Notes: generated by a model not told the origin, from the letters alone. Positions 42,116 to 52,518 are shown, numbered from the stretch's first letter. The stretch: 64,000 nucleotides of DNA from Echinicola salinicaeni (GCF_014280965.1 NZ_JACODZ010000001.1:496001-560000), one strand, 5' to 3'. A program made the numbers and translations.

Positions 42116-43516
42116 CTAGATTCCTTGAAAAATTTCATAAGATTCGAGGTAGTTGGGAACTAGTGTATTCCAGCTATAATTTTCATTGAGCGTATGAGCA
42201 AAGGCTTCTGCAGATTCCTTTTCGCCATGTATAACAAAGGTTATTTTGGGCTTTTCCGTGATACAGTCAGTCCATTTCAAAAGTTCACTTTCATCGGCAT
42301 GGGCACTCAGTCCTTCAATATAATAGATGGAGGCTTTTACCTCTACGTCCAAACCATACATACGAGAATACTTTTCCCCGTCCAATAATTTTCTACCCCT
42401 GGTGCCTTCAGCCTGATAGCCTACAAAGATAAAGCTATCTTTTTCATTTGGGAGACGGTTATATAAGTGGTGGACGATGCGGCCTCCTGTAGCCATGCCA
42501 CTGGCAGAAATGATGATGGCATCACCGCTAAAATGGTTCAAGGACATGGATGATTCCTGACTTTGGAAGTAATGTAAGTTTTTATGGGCAAAAGGATTGG
42601 CGTTTTCTTCATGTAAAGAGGGGCCAAGCCTGTGGTATTGCAAATAATCTTTATAGAGTTTGGTGACGTCTATGGCCATAGGACTATCCACATATATGGG
42701 GATTTGTGGGATTTTACCCTTTTGCTGGAGTTTGAATAAATAGTAAAGGATCAATTGTGTCCTGCCAACGGCAAAAGAGGGAATTACTGAGACACCGCCT
42801 TTTTGATAAGTGCTATTTATGGCTTCGGCCAAAGTAAACTCAGGCGTGTTTTCTACATGAAGTCGATTTCCATATGTGGATTCGATAAAAAGTACGTCTG
42901 CCTTGGGAATTCCTATTGGGGGATTGAGTATAGGGTCATTATACCTGCCTAAATCTCCCGAAAATACAATGGTTTTATTATAGGTGTTTCCACGAAGTTT
43001 GAGTTTTAATATGGCGGCACCCAGTATATGCCCGGCATTATAAGCCGTTAGGCTCACTCGGTCTGTTAGGCTTACTTCTGTATCAAATTTAATAGGATGT
43101 AGCTGACCAAAGACATTTTCTGCGTCCTCCACAGTGTAGAGAGCTTCTGGTTTTTCGTGTCTAGAATAGCCTTTTTTCTGGGCGTATGCAGCTTCTTCTT
43201 CCTGTAATTTCCCTGAGTCCAGCAGCAGAATTTTAACTAGGTCCAAACTTGGTTCTGTCAATATGATCTGCCCTTTGAATCCTTCTTTGACCAATTTGGG
43301 CAAATAACCCGAATGGTCTATATGGGCATGGGTCAAAAGTACCATGTCTATCTTTTCTGGATTAAAAGGGAATTCTTCCCAGTTCCTTTGCCGAATTTCT
43401 TTGATGCCTTGGAAGAGTCCGCAGTCTACTAAAATGGTGCTGTTATCAATCTCCAATAAAAATCGGGATCCTGTTACGGTTTGCGCAGCTCCTAAAAATT
43501 TTACCCTAACGTCCAT
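42116..43516 (-). CDS. MBL-fold RNase-like protein (beta-CASP / RMMBL)
   Basis: This 466-residue protein carries the metallo-beta-lactamase motif LLTHAHIDHSGYLP (~60-73), the beta-CASP part (FAVGRTQLILYYLFKL, YVDSPMAIDVT) and the C-terminal RMMBL segment (SASGMATGGRIVHHL, IEGLSAHADESELL). This architecture is that of CPSF73-like bacterial nucleases that cut RNA in the cytoplasm. RNase J has a different C-terminal domain. The physiological substrate is unknown. The lipoprotein gene follows. Confidence 0.88.
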   Translation of the reverse strand: MDVRVKFLGAAQTVTGSRFLLEIDNSTILVDCGLFQGIKEIRQRNWEEFPFNPEKIDMVLLTHAHIDHSGYLPKLVKEGFKGQIILTEPSLDLVKILLLDSGKLQEEEAAYAQKKGYSRHEKPEALYTVEDAENVFGQLHPIKFDTEVSLTDRVSLTAYNAGHILGAAILKLKLRGNTYNKTIVFSGDLGRYNDPILNPPIGIPKADVLFIESTYGNRLHVENTPEFTLAEAINSTYQKGGVSVIPSFAVGRTQLILYYLFKLQQKGKIPQIPIYVDSPMAIDVTKLYKDYLQYHRLGPSLHEENANPFAHKNLHYFQSQESSMSLNHFSGDAIIISASGMATGGRIVHHLYNRLPNEKDSFIFVGYQAEGTRGRKLLDGEKYSRMYGLDVEVKASIYYIEGLSAHADESELLKWTDCITEKPKITFVIHGEKESAEAFAHTLNENYSWNTLVPNYLESYEIFQGI

Positions 43517-43573
43517 AATGGTTATTTCTTAGTATAAGATAATTAAAAAAAGAATAAAAAGGAACCAAAAGAG

Positions 43574-43605
43574 AAAAAGCAAGATAGACCCCTACCTTGC
43601 TTTTC
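43574..43605 (-). terminator. Terminator of the PspC gene
   Basis: AAAAGCAAG / CTTGCTTTT with a 12-base loop lies about 30 bp after the stop on the minus strand, followed by T-rich sequence. Confidence 0.75.
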
Positions 43606-43632
43606 TAAAAATTAAATCAACGCATATAAAGT

Positions 43633-45546
43633 TTATTCCTTCATAAAGAATTCCTTTTGAAATTTCACCCTTGAAATACTGTCGCTAGGGGTGTTTTTAT
43701 GTTCACTTTCACAGGTTAGACAGAGCATTCCTTCTTCATTGAATACCCAATAGTTTCTGTTATTGATATCCTTGAGTTTATAACCATTGGCATAAATGGT
43801 ATTGCGGATCATGGATATTAATGATTTTTCCATTATGAATGGCTGATCGTAAGGTATATAAAGGGTTTGCCATAAATTTTGTCCTCTAAATTTAGCCATA
43901 GAGGAAAATTCCAATGATCTGTTAAAACTGATGAGAGAATCCTTTATGTCATAATTGTATTGGATATCTTGGGCATTTTGGTTAGCATCCTGCTTGCTTC
44001 TACCTTGTGACTTAAAGCGCTGAGACAGGTAGGCGAGGCTGTCCTCAGTGCCTTTGAGTTCTACATGAACCAGGTCCAGCTCGTTAAGATCCATTTCGTC
44101 ATCATTGGCACCGATTACCCACACACTTTCTGGAAGGTCAAGTTTCGTTTCGATAGTATGACTTCCTTCATTCTTGAATTGTACAATAGTTTTGGGGATT
44201 TGAAAGGCACAGATCATGATGCTGAGCAGCCAAATACCAAAGGTGACCAATCCAAACCTTGAATCAATCAAACTTCTCTTGATAAGTACACTGATACCTA
44301 AAAGCGTAATGACTATACCTGGGATCAATACCACAGTACTGGCTGCAATAGCTAACCATACCGGTGCGAGTTCAGAAATTAGTTCTACTGGGACATTGTC
44401 TATTAAATGCCTAAAGCTATCATTGGTATAGAATTCAAAGTAGGCCCCCAGAAAAGCCAGAGGTGTCAGTGTAATGACCAATCCAATAAAGAAAATGATC
44501 AGCCCAAAGACTACTCGGATCACATCAAGAATGAACTTTCCGAAGGGGCCCAAGGCCTTTCCCAGCTTGTCGATAATTTTACCAAGAAAACGGAAAGGTG
44601 CCAACCAAGCCTTTTGTCTTTCTGTAGTCGGAGGAATGTCCGGGATCTGACGGTTTTGTATGATGGTGCTTTCGATATTGCTCAAAGTGATTTCCCCGCC
44701 TTTCATCTTTATCCTTTCGGTGATGGATTTGGCCAGTGGTGTGATTATCCAGAGAATGATATAAATCACAAATCCCGCACCTCCGGCAAATATCAACCCA
44801 ACAAATGCCAGTCTGGCCCATAGTACTTCTATGTCAAAATAAGCAGCCAATCCACTGCAGACACCACCAATGACCCGGTCGTCAGGATTTCGGTAGAGCT
44901 TCTTGATCTTTTTGTCCTCTGGTTCCTCATAAGACACAGGAAGGATTACCCAAAGTACAATATAAGCCAATATGGCCCACCAACCGAAGGATACTGAAAA
45001 GTCCCAATCCCAAGGGAAGAAATCAAAATTGGTGAATGAGAACTTACCACTGAAGAGTAAAAGTATGGCTACTAATCTGGTCCAAAGTGGATCAATTGCC
45101 AAGTAGTTGGCAAGCCCAGCACAGACTCCTCCCAAAATCTTGCTTTTTTCCAGTCTGCTCAGTTTCTTATATCCCTTGCCTGAACCCTGATCAGGAGGCG
45201 TGATATATTTGTAAAATTCACTTTCTTCTTCATCCTTGGAAGTATTGCTTTTGTCATTTTCCAATTCCTGTTCATTTTCCTCTACTGCCTTGAAATCAGC
45301 AATGGTCCCCATTTTTTCAATGAGTTTGTCCACGTTTTCTGCTGTGATGACCTGCTTATTGTTTTTCAGGTTAGAAAGGAATATTTCGGCAATTCGGTTT
45401 TCTATATCCTTGATGATTTCCTGGTTGTCTTCATAATGCGAGAAGTGTTTGTTAATAGACTCCAGGTATTTCTTCAAGTTGTCATAGCCATCCTCCTCGA
45501 TATGAAAAAGGATACCGCTGATATTTATGCTGATAGTTTTTTTCAT
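43633..45546 (-). CDS. Membrane protein with two PspC domains
   Basis: This 637-residue protein begins with an N-terminal cytoplasmic region (1-100, charged). Two tandem PspC domains follow (KILGGVCAGLANYLAIDPLW and RVIGGVCSGLAAYFDIEVLW), each with a transmembrane helix. More helices follow (VIRVVFGLIIFFIGLVITL, TVVLIPGIVITLLG), then a large extracytoplasmic C-terminus. PspC is the membrane-stress sensor of the phage-shock response. In Bacteroidota, tandem PspC proteins of this size pair with a PadR repressor, as here. No PspA or PspB gene is visible nearby. Confidence 0.88.
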   Translation of the reverse strand: MKKTISINISGILFHIEEDGYDNLKKYLESINKHFSHYEDNQEIIKDIENRIAEIFLSNLKNNKQVITAENVDKLIEKMGTIADFKAVEENEQELENDKSNTSKDEEESEFYKYITPPDQGSGKGYKKLSRLEKSKILGGVCAGLANYLAIDPLWTRLVAILLLFSGKFSFTNFDFFPWDWDFSVSFGWWAILAYIVLWVILPVSYEEPEDKKIKKLYRNPDDRVIGGVCSGLAAYFDIEVLWARLAFVGLIFAGGAGFVIYIILWIITPLAKSITERIKMKGGEITLSNIESTIIQNRQIPDIPPTTERQKAWLAPFRFLGKIIDKLGKALGPFGKFILDVIRVVFGLIIFFIGLVITLTPLAFLGAYFEFYTNDSFRHLIDNVPVELISELAPVWLAIAASTVVLIPGIVITLLGISVLIKRSLIDSRFGLVTFGIWLLSIMICAFQIPKTIVQFKNEGSHTIETKLDLPESVWVIGANDDEMDLNELDLVHVELKGTEDSLAYLSQRFKSQGRSKQDANQNAQDIQYNYDIKDSLISFNRSLEFSSMAKFRGQNLWQTLYIPYDQPFIMEKSLISMIRNTIYANGYKLKDINNRNYWVFNEEGMLCLTCESEHKNTPSDSISRVKFQKEFFMKE

Positions 45547-45550
45547 GATC

Positions 45551-45880
45551 TTAATTTTTGGAAGTGATTAATGTAGTAGATTGAACCAGGTCAAGCCAGG
45601 TTTCATTTAGCTTGCCAAGAAACTCGCTTCCTTCTGGGGTGATTGAGTAGTATTTTCTTGGTGGACCAGATTCTGATTCTACCCATTTATAGGAAACCAA
45701 GGCTGCTGTTTTCAGCCGGTTTAGCAAGGGATATAAGGTGCCTTCCACCACAATCAGCTTAGCCTCTGTAAGTTCTTCTATCATATCCGAGGCGTAAACT
45801 TCCCCTCTGGAAATGATGTGCAATATGCAGAATTCTAGAATTCCTTTGCGCATTTGTACTTGGGTGTTTGATGCTTTCAT
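45551..45880 (-). CDS. PadR-family transcriptional regulator
   Basis: This 109-residue winged helix-turn-helix protein reads LEFCILHIISRGEVYASDMI (15-34), LIVVEGTLYPLLNRLKTAAL (48-67) and PPRKYYSITPEG (85-96), the complete PadR fold. It represses its own operon, and the PspC gene starts 4 bp later on the same strand, so the pair is cotranscribed. The N-terminal ATG is that given; no better start exists. Confidence 0.9.
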   Translation of the reverse strand: MKASNTQVQMRKGILEFCILHIISRGEVYASDMIEELTEAKLIVVEGTLYPLLNRLKTAALVSYKWVESESGPPRKYYSITPEGSEFLGKLNETWLDLVQSTTLITSKN

Positions 45881-46211
45881 CTATGTTGATTTTTATAAAG
45901 ATGAAACAAGAATGATTGATGATTAACCATTGCTATCTCATGTTTTGCATGATCCATTTGACTTCTCTCTTCTATATCGAAAAATAATACCAAAGTTAAC
46001 TAAGCTACCTTGTTATACCTATTTCCTTGTTAAATAAGGATTCTTTTTATATATGTGATTCGATGTAAGCTGTTGTTTAGTAGTGTTTTAGGGTGTTTTT
46101 TGACCTTTTTGGGAACCCTGTCAGAAAATATGGCATCGAAAAAATATTTTTTTTGATTCACTCAGGACTGATTTGTGGTGTATATCTAATGAACATACTT
46201 TGTTCGGTAGT

Positions 46212-46224
46212 GAACAGTGTTCAG
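46212..46224. promoter_or_regulatory. Palindrome upstream of the PorV-like gene
   Basis: TGAACA-G-TGTTCA, a perfect 6 bp dyad, lies 70 bp before the PorV-like start and about 330 bp upstream of the PadR start (divergent). It may be an operator for either gene. Confidence 0.35.
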
Positions 46225-46294
46225 CTGTTTATATAGGAGAGAATTTTAAAAGGCCTATTTCGTTTCATATCAATTTATTTTTTACTTTGCATAG

Positions 46295-47422
46295 GTGGAA
46301 AAAAACAGAAAAAAAGGTTTTCAGCATTGTTTTTTGGGGCTGATATTACTTTTGGCTATTGTAGAAGGGAGAGCACAGGGGATTACTCCAAAGTATTCCA
46401 ATGAATTTATGAACATTGGCGTAGGGGCCAGGGCATTAGGAATGGGTGGAGCACAGGTGTCAGCCGTAAGGGATGTTACAGCCGCTTACTGGAATCCTGC
46501 TGCCCTTTTGGGAATCCAACATAAGTATGAATTCTCCCTCATGCATGCCGAGTATTTTGCGGGCATTGCCAAGTATGATTATGCGGGTTTTTCCACCAAT
46601 ATAGAAGAGGACAACCAAATAGCGATTTCGCTGATCCGATTTGGGGTGGATGATATACCCGATACCCGTTTTTTGTATGATGCCAATGGGGCCCTCAATT
46701 ACGATAATATCCAGTTTTTCAATGCAGCAGATTATGCGCTGATGATTTCTTATGCAAGGGATATTAGTGATGTTTTTAAAGCGGGGGTCAATACGAAGAT
46801 TATTCACAGAAATGTAGGGAAGTTTGCCAAGGCTTGGGGCTTTGGCTTTGACGTGGGAGGAATGTTCTTTTTGGAGGAATGGAAGCTGGGGATAATGTTG
46901 AAAGATATTACCACCACTTTTAATGCTTGGTCCCATAATGCCGAAATGGTTCGGGAGGTCTATGCTGGCACCAATAATGAGGTGCCTACCAATACCATTG
47001 AACTGACATTGCCCAGGGCCATAATCAGCTTGTCCAGAGAGCTGACGATACAGGAAATGATCACTTTACAAGCAGCTTTGGATTTGGACATGACTTTTGA
47101 CGGTCGTAGAAATACACTCATACAAACAGACTTGATGAGTGTGGATCCTAGGCTTGGGCTAGAGGTGGGTTATAGGTCTGTGGCCTATCTGCGTGGGGGG
47201 ATAAGCAATTTTCAGTATACAAAGGATTTTGACGGAAGGAAATCACTTGCCTATAAACCGAGCTTTGGATTAGGTGTATTTATCAGTGAAAAGGCTTCGA
47301 TTGATTATGCATTGACAGATATTGGCGGCGTATCCGAAACGCCCTATTCGCATGTGTTTAGTCTAAAGGTAAGTCTTGAACCTTTGGGAGAAGGATTCAG
47401 GCTTTTTAATGGTTGGGATTAA
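46295..47422 (+). CDS. porV: PorV/PorQ-family type IX secretion outer-membrane protein
   Basis: This 375-residue protein starts at GTG; no ATG upstream is in frame, and the signal peptide (LGLILLLAIVEGRAQ) requires it. The N-terminal mature part FMNIGVGARALGMGGAQVSA then AYWNPAALLG is the PorV hallmark (DUF3308-type / FadL-like barrel). The barrel ends near PYSHVFSLKVSLEPLG. PorV shuttles T9SS cargo from the translocon to the PorU sortase. A TTACTTTG box six bases before the start is a possible -7 element. The gene lies 10 bp before the PorU-like gene. Confidence 0.85.
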   Translation: MEKNRKKGFQHCFLGLILLLAIVEGRAQGITPKYSNEFMNIGVGARALGMGGAQVSAVRDVTAAYWNPAALLGIQHKYEFSLMHAEYFAGIAKYDYAGFSTNIEEDNQIAISLIRFGVDDIPDTRFLYDANGALNYDNIQFFNAADYALMISYARDISDVFKAGVNTKIIHRNVGKFAKAWGFGFDVGGMFFLEEWKLGIMLKDITTTFNAWSHNAEMVREVYAGTNNEVPTNTIELTLPRAIISLSRELTIQEMITLQAALDLDMTFDGRRNTLIQTDLMSVDPRLGLEVGYRSVAYLRGGISNFQYTKDFDGRKSLAYKPSFGLGVFISEKASIDYALTDIGGVSETPYSHVFSLKVSLEPLGEGFRLFNGWD

Positions 47423-47432
47423 AAGCTAATAA

Positions 47433-50400
47433 ATGAATAAATTTGTACTAATTTTTATGCTTTTGCTGGGGTGGGCCCAGGTCACTTTTGGACAAAGTGA
47501 ATGGATCGACTTTTCCCAAACTTATTATAAGATCAAGACGGAGACTAATGGGATTTACAGGTTAAGCTATACGACCTTGTCTGCTTCAGGTATGGATGTA
47601 GATGCTATTGATCCTAGAAATATCCAGATTTTTCACCGAGGTGTAGAAGTGGCCATCTATGTGCATGGGCAGGAAGATGGGCAATTTGACGCTGGGGATT
47701 ATATAGAGTTGGTTGGAGAGAGGAATGATGGCAGCTCGGACGTGAAATTATATCCAGAACCCGATCAAATGGGTAATCCTTATTATAATAATCATAGTGA
47801 TGCGACCGCTTTTTTTCTTACGGTTTCCAATGATCAAGCAGGTAAAAGAGTTGCCAATAGAGCTATAAATCCCCTTGCTAATGAAATAAGTGCTTATAGA
47901 ACTGAAGCGCTTCAAGTTTTTTCGGATCAATATGCATTGGGGCAAACTTATTCTCTGGGAATTCATCTTGGAATTTATGATAGAGGGCAGGGCTGGTCAG
48001 GAAGGGCAGTGACGCGAAATAATAATATAGATGTAAGCTACAGGGATTTAGGGAGAATAATGAGCTCCTCAGAGGTTGTTCTGGAATTGGGGATTTTGGG
48101 TCGATCCGATGCTCCCCATGAAGTGGAAATTATGGTGGGACCCAATACGGATCAGTTACGGTTGGTAGAAAGGGTGGGTTTTGAGGCCTTTGAAATTTAT
48201 AGATTGACAGCTGATCTGATGGTCAGCGATGTCGGTGATGACGGAAGATTTGTCGTTCGGGCACGGCCTGTTGGAACAGCCGGTTCCTCTGATAATATAT
48301 CTTTGAGTTATGCCAAGTTGACTTATGATAAGCAGGCAGGGACAGCACCTGAAAATTTAGCGCCGATTTGGATAAGTGGCGGAGAAGGTAAACTTACTTT
48401 TTCTAACGAAGGAGATCAATATTTGGCTTATGATATAACTGATTTGTACCATCCTGTGAAGTTGGATAAAGAAGAATCCTCGGGCACAAGTAGTTTTCCT
48501 GTTGGGGCAGTGTCAGGGGAGTCGAAGCTATTGATACAGTCAGAAAGGGATATTATCGAACCCAATGTGCTTGAAAAAGTACGTTTCAGGAATCTATTGG
48601 CTCGAAGTGCTGATTATATTATACTGAGTCACCCAAGCTTAAGGCAGCCGACCTCTATCAACACTGATCCCGTGAAGGCTTATGCCGCTTACCGTCACTC
48701 TGCTGCGGGCGGTAGCTATGATACCTTGATTGTTACAGCGGAAGAATTGTACAATCAATTTAATTATGGGGAAAAATCCCCTTTGGGTATCAAGGAGTTT
48801 TTAAGACAGTTCTCCACCAAATATCAACCAAAATTCCTGTTGCTTTTAGGCAGGGCTTATGGCATGTACAATGCCCGGAACTCAGGCGGGGTAAGGTATT
48901 TTTACCGTGACAGGCCAGAGATTTTTAGTATTCAGGACCTAGTACCTACTTTTGGTTACCCTTATAATGACAATAGGTTTGTGACGGGGTTTGATCCTGA
49001 AGATCCCCTTAAAAAAACCATAGGAGTAGGGAGGATTCCAGCCAGAACGCCAGAGCAAGTCAATGATTATTTGGCCAAAGTAAAAGAAAAGGATGCCCTA
49101 GGAGCGAGTGAAGCTTGGCAGAAGGAGATAGTACATTTGAGTGGAGGTTTGTCAGCTTTTGAACTTGAAAGATATTATAATTTTCTGCTCGGCTATAAGA
49201 GTATAGCAGAAAGTGTGTTTTTTGGAGGGAATGTTACCACCTTTAGAAAGCGGTCAAATACACCGGTTGAGCTGATCAATATTTCAGATAAGATCAATGA
49301 AGGGGCAAGTATGGTGACTTTTTTTGGCCATGCAGGAACGTCCACCACAGATATTGATATAGGCTTTGTCAGTGTAGATGAGCTGGGTTATGATAATAAT
49401 GGGAAATATCCCTTTTTGCTTATGAATGGCTGTGATGCTGGAAATGCTTTTGGCGGGGCCTATACCTTTGGTGAGGATTGGATCTTGACACCCGATAGAG
49501 GTGCTTCCAACTTTTTGGCCCATGCAAGTGTGGGGGTTGATGTTTATTTGAGAAGGTATTCAGAATCCTTTTACAGGAAGGCACTGGCGGATTCCTCAAT
49601 GAACTACAAAGCTATTGGAACAATTAAATGTGAGGTGGAAGATTATTTTTATAAGCGATATGGTACTTCAGCCATCAACCAGGCCCATGCCAATCAAATG
49701 GTGATGCTGGGGGACCCTGCAGTAAAGCTTTTTCCCGCAGACAAGGTGGATTATTCTTTAGATGAGAATGAAGTAGTTTTTCAGGATTTCAATGGGGAAG
49801 CGATTAATTCCCTTACAGATTCCATAGACCTTTCTTTTGTGGTCAGGAATATTGGTAGGGTGGATTTAGATACAGTGGATTTTAAAATCAGTAGAACCCT
49901 TCCTGATGGAACGGTTGTCCCATTTGAAGCAGAGGAGCTTGCTCCAATTTATTATAGGGACACCGTGCATTTTACTGTCCCCAATACTGGATTGGTATCT
50001 GCAGGTGATAATGTCTTTACCATTACGGTAAATTCACAAAAGGAGGTTCCTGAAATGACCTTTGCCAATAATACCATAGTGATCAATAAGTTTATTGAAT
50101 CCAGCGGGACACAAAATTTAAGCCCATTGAATTATGCTATACATCAACAACAACAGGTGGAGCTGATTGCCCAAGTACCTGGTAAATCCACTGAGGATCG
50201 TGTATTGGTGATGCAATTGGATACCTCTCCTGATTTTAACTCGGCATGGCGGAAAGAATCACGAGTAACGACCCGGAATATAGCAACTTGGCAAGAAAGT
50301 ATCGGAGACAAAGTAAGCGGTTTAGATTCAGTGACCTTTTATTGGAGAACTAAGTTTTTGGAAAACCGTGAAGGGGAAAGTGCCGAATGGACCACTAGTA

Positions 50401-52460
50401 GTTTTACCTATATTCCTGATGGACCTGAAGGTTGGATCCAACAGGAATTTGCTCAATTAGGAGAAAACCAAATTGAGAACATGGACCTTGATCAAGAGCA
50501 AGAGCAGTGGAGGTACCAAGGTACAAAAGTGGATATGGATGTGATGACCTTCGGCTCAAGGACAGAAGGGCTAAGTTATGGTCAGGTGCAGATTGAACTG
50601 AATGGTACTGCCTATAATATTGACATGAATTTGAGGAGGTGTACCAATGGTTCATTTGCCTTAATGGCTTTTGATCAAAGAAGTCTGTCTCCTTATTTGG
50701 TCGTTCCCTTGACCAACTTTGATGTGTTGGATGGAAAGAGCTGCGGGAAAACTCCACAGATCATTCAAAATATACGGAACTCGTGGATAACAGGAGAAGG
50801 GCAAACTATGCTTTTGGATTATATAGAAGGTCTAAAAGAAGGAGATTATGTCATAATATTCTCTGTGGGTGCGGTTGATTTTGAAAACTGGCCGGATGAG
50901 GCATTCCTAAAGATGAAGGAAATCGGTGCCAATGAAGCTACTTTGAGGAATATGCAAAATGGAGAGCCTTATATTTTATTTGGGAGAAAGGGTATGCGTC
51001 CGGGAGAAGCACAGGAGATCTTGGCAGATAAGGATGCTGCATTGCCAGCTGATGAACAGGTCATTACTTTTCATACACAAATGAAAGGCTTTTATGATCA
51101 AGGAACGGTAGCCGCTTCCAGAATTGGGCCTGCTTCCTCTTGGGATACGTTTTATAATCATACGGTTCCGGGCACTTCGATTAATGTGGAAGATTTTGTT
51201 TTCGATGTTATTGGGGTGACCAGTGAGGGCCATGAAGAAATTTTGTTTGATAATATTAGGGAAGAAGAACTCAGGATTCAAGATATCAATGCAGAGGCCT
51301 ATCCTTATTTACGCTTAAAATATGAAGTGAGGGATTCTGAAACAGAGGTTCCACAACAATTGAGAAAATGGCAGGTGAATTATACTGGTGTGCCGGAAGG
51401 GGTTTTGATTTTGCAATCCAAAGAAGATGAATTCCAACTTCAGGAAGGAGAGGAGGCCACGGTCAAGTTTGAATTTGTCAATATCTCCAATTATGACTTC
51501 ACAGACTCCCTTACTGTAGATTATGGGCTTCAAAACAAAACCAATAATACGGTCAAAAAGGAGTCTTTTAATATTCCAGCGGTAAAGGCAGGGGAGCGTT
51601 ATGCTTTTGAAATCACCTTTTCTTCATTGGGAGAGGCGGGCAAGAACTCCATGAATGTTTTCGCCAATCCAAGGGAATATTTGGAACAATCCTATAAAAA
51701 TAATGTGCTGGATTTGGCGGATTATTTCATAGTGGAAAAAGACGATCAAAACCCTGTCTTGGATGTCAATTTTGATGGGGCCTATATCATGGACGGAGAT
51801 ATAGTATCACCTAATGTGATGATTACGGCTTTGGTAAAGGATGAAAATAGCACCCTGCTGAAACAGGATACTACAGGCATGGAAGTGTATTTGAAGAGAA
51901 GTTGTGAGGGATGTACTTTTGAAAGAATATCATTCAGCAATCCTGCATTGAAATGGTTTGAGGAATCGGACAATACGGATTTCAAACTGGAGTATCAGCC
52001 AGGCCCTTTGGAAGATGGTATATACACCTTAAGGGTCAATGCAGTGGATGCTTCTGGTAATAAAGCGGGAGAAAAACCTTATGAGGTGAGTTTTGAGGTA
52101 ATCAATGAATCCACCATCACCCATTTTTATCCTTATCCCAACCCATTTAGCACCAGTGTACGCTTTGTGTTTACGGTGACAGGTATAGCCCCGCCTGACC
52201 AAATCAAAATTCAGATCATGACGGTGACGGGCAAGGTGGTCAGAGAAATTCTTCAGGAAGAACTTGGTCCGATTAAGATCGGAAATAATATTTCCGAATA
52301 CGCTTGGGATGGCAAGGATGAGTTTGGAGATCAATTGGCCAATGGCGTCTATATTTACCGTGTGCTTGTAAGGAAAGATGGACAATTTGTGGAGCATAGA
52401 GCTACAGCGGGAGATAAGGCCTTCAAAAAGGGTTATGGCAAGATGTATTTATTAAGGTAG
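47433..52460 (+). CDS. porU: PorU-like C25-family type IX secretion sortase
   Basis: This 1675-residue exported protein has a signal at 1-20 (VLIFMLLLGWAQVTFGQ), an N-terminal beta-rich region, and the C25 gingipain-like peptidase core with His633 (FFGHAGTS) and Cys667 (MNGCDAG). Large Ig-like domains follow, then a C-terminal FlgD-like/CTD segment from ~1564 (YPYPNPFSTSVRF, YAWDGKDEFGDQLANGVYIY). Length and domain order fit the long PorU2-type sortases of Cytophagales. Classic PorU of Porphyromonas gingivalis is about 1160 residues. It would cleave the cargo CTD and attach it to the cell surface, working with PorV upstream. Confidence 0.85.
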   Translation: MNKFVLIFMLLLGWAQVTFGQSEWIDFSQTYYKIKTETNGIYRLSYTTLSASGMDVDAIDPRNIQIFHRGVEVAIYVHGQEDGQFDAGDYIELVGERNDGSSDVKLYPEPDQMGNPYYNNHSDATAFFLTVSNDQAGKRVANRAINPLANEISAYRTEALQVFSDQYALGQTYSLGIHLGIYDRGQGWSGRAVTRNNNIDVSYRDLGRIMSSSEVVLELGILGRSDAPHEVEIMVGPNTDQLRLVERVGFEAFEIYRLTADLMVSDVGDDGRFVVRARPVGTAGSSDNISLSYAKLTYDKQAGTAPENLAPIWISGGEGKLTFSNEGDQYLAYDITDLYHPVKLDKEESSGTSSFPVGAVSGESKLLIQSERDIIEPNVLEKVRFRNLLARSADYIILSHPSLRQPTSINTDPVKAYAAYRHSAAGGSYDTLIVTAEELYNQFNYGEKSPLGIKEFLRQFSTKYQPKFLLLLGRAYGMYNARNSGGVRYFYRDRPEIFSIQDLVPTFGYPYNDNRFVTGFDPEDPLKKTIGVGRIPARTPEQVNDYLAKVKEKDALGASEAWQKEIVHLSGGLSAFELERYYNFLLGYKSIAESVFFGGNVTTFRKRSNTPVELINISDKINEGASMVTFFGHAGTSTTDIDIGFVSVDELGYDNNGKYPFLLMNGCDAGNAFGGAYTFGEDWILTPDRGASNFLAHASVGVDVYLRRYSESFYRKALADSSMNYKAIGTIKCEVEDYFYKRYGTSAINQAHANQMVMLGDPAVKLFPADKVDYSLDENEVVFQDFNGEAINSLTDSIDLSFVVRNIGRVDLDTVDFKISRTLPDGTVVPFEAEELAPIYYRDTVHFTVPNTGLVSAGDNVFTITVNSQKEVPEMTFANNTIVINKFIESSGTQNLSPLNYAIHQQQQVELIAQVPGKSTEDRVLVMQLDTSPDFNSAWRKESRVTTRNIATWQESIGDKVSGLDSVTFYWRTKFLENREGESAEWTTSSFTYIPDGPEGWIQQEFAQLGENQIENMDLDQEQEQWRYQGTKVDMDVMTFGSRTEGLSYGQVQIELNGTAYNIDMNLRRCTNGSFALMAFDQRSLSPYLVVPLTNFDVLDGKSCGKTPQIIQNIRNSWITGEGQTMLLDYIEGLKEGDYVIIFSVGAVDFENWPDEAFLKMKEIGANEATLRNMQNGEPYILFGRKGMRPGEAQEILADKDAALPADEQVITFHTQMKGFYDQGTVAASRIGPASSWDTFYNHTVPGTSINVEDFVFDVIGVTSEGHEEILFDNIREEELRIQDINAEAYPYLRLKYEVRDSETEVPQQLRKWQVNYTGVPEGVLILQSKEDEFQLQEGEEATVKFEFVNISNYDFTDSLTVDYGLQNKTNNTVKKESFNIPAVKAGERYAFEITFSSLGEAGKNSMNVFANPREYLEQSYKNNVLDLADYFIVEKDDQNPVLDVNFDGAYIMDGDIVSPNVMITALVKDENSTLLKQDTTGMEVYLKRSCEGCTFERISFSNPALKWFEESDNTDFKLEYQPGPLEDGIYTLRVNAVDASGNKAGEKPYEVSFEVINESTITHFYPYPNPFSTSVRFVFTVTGIAPPDQIKIQIMTVTGKVVREILQEELGPIKIGNNISEYAWDGKDEFGDQLANGVYIYRVLVRKDGQFVEHRATAGDKAFKKGYGKMYLLR

Positions 52461-52518
52461 TATAGAGTAAAGAGTATTGAGTCATGAGTATTGAGAAGTG
52501 TGATTTTTAGGTTGCAAA

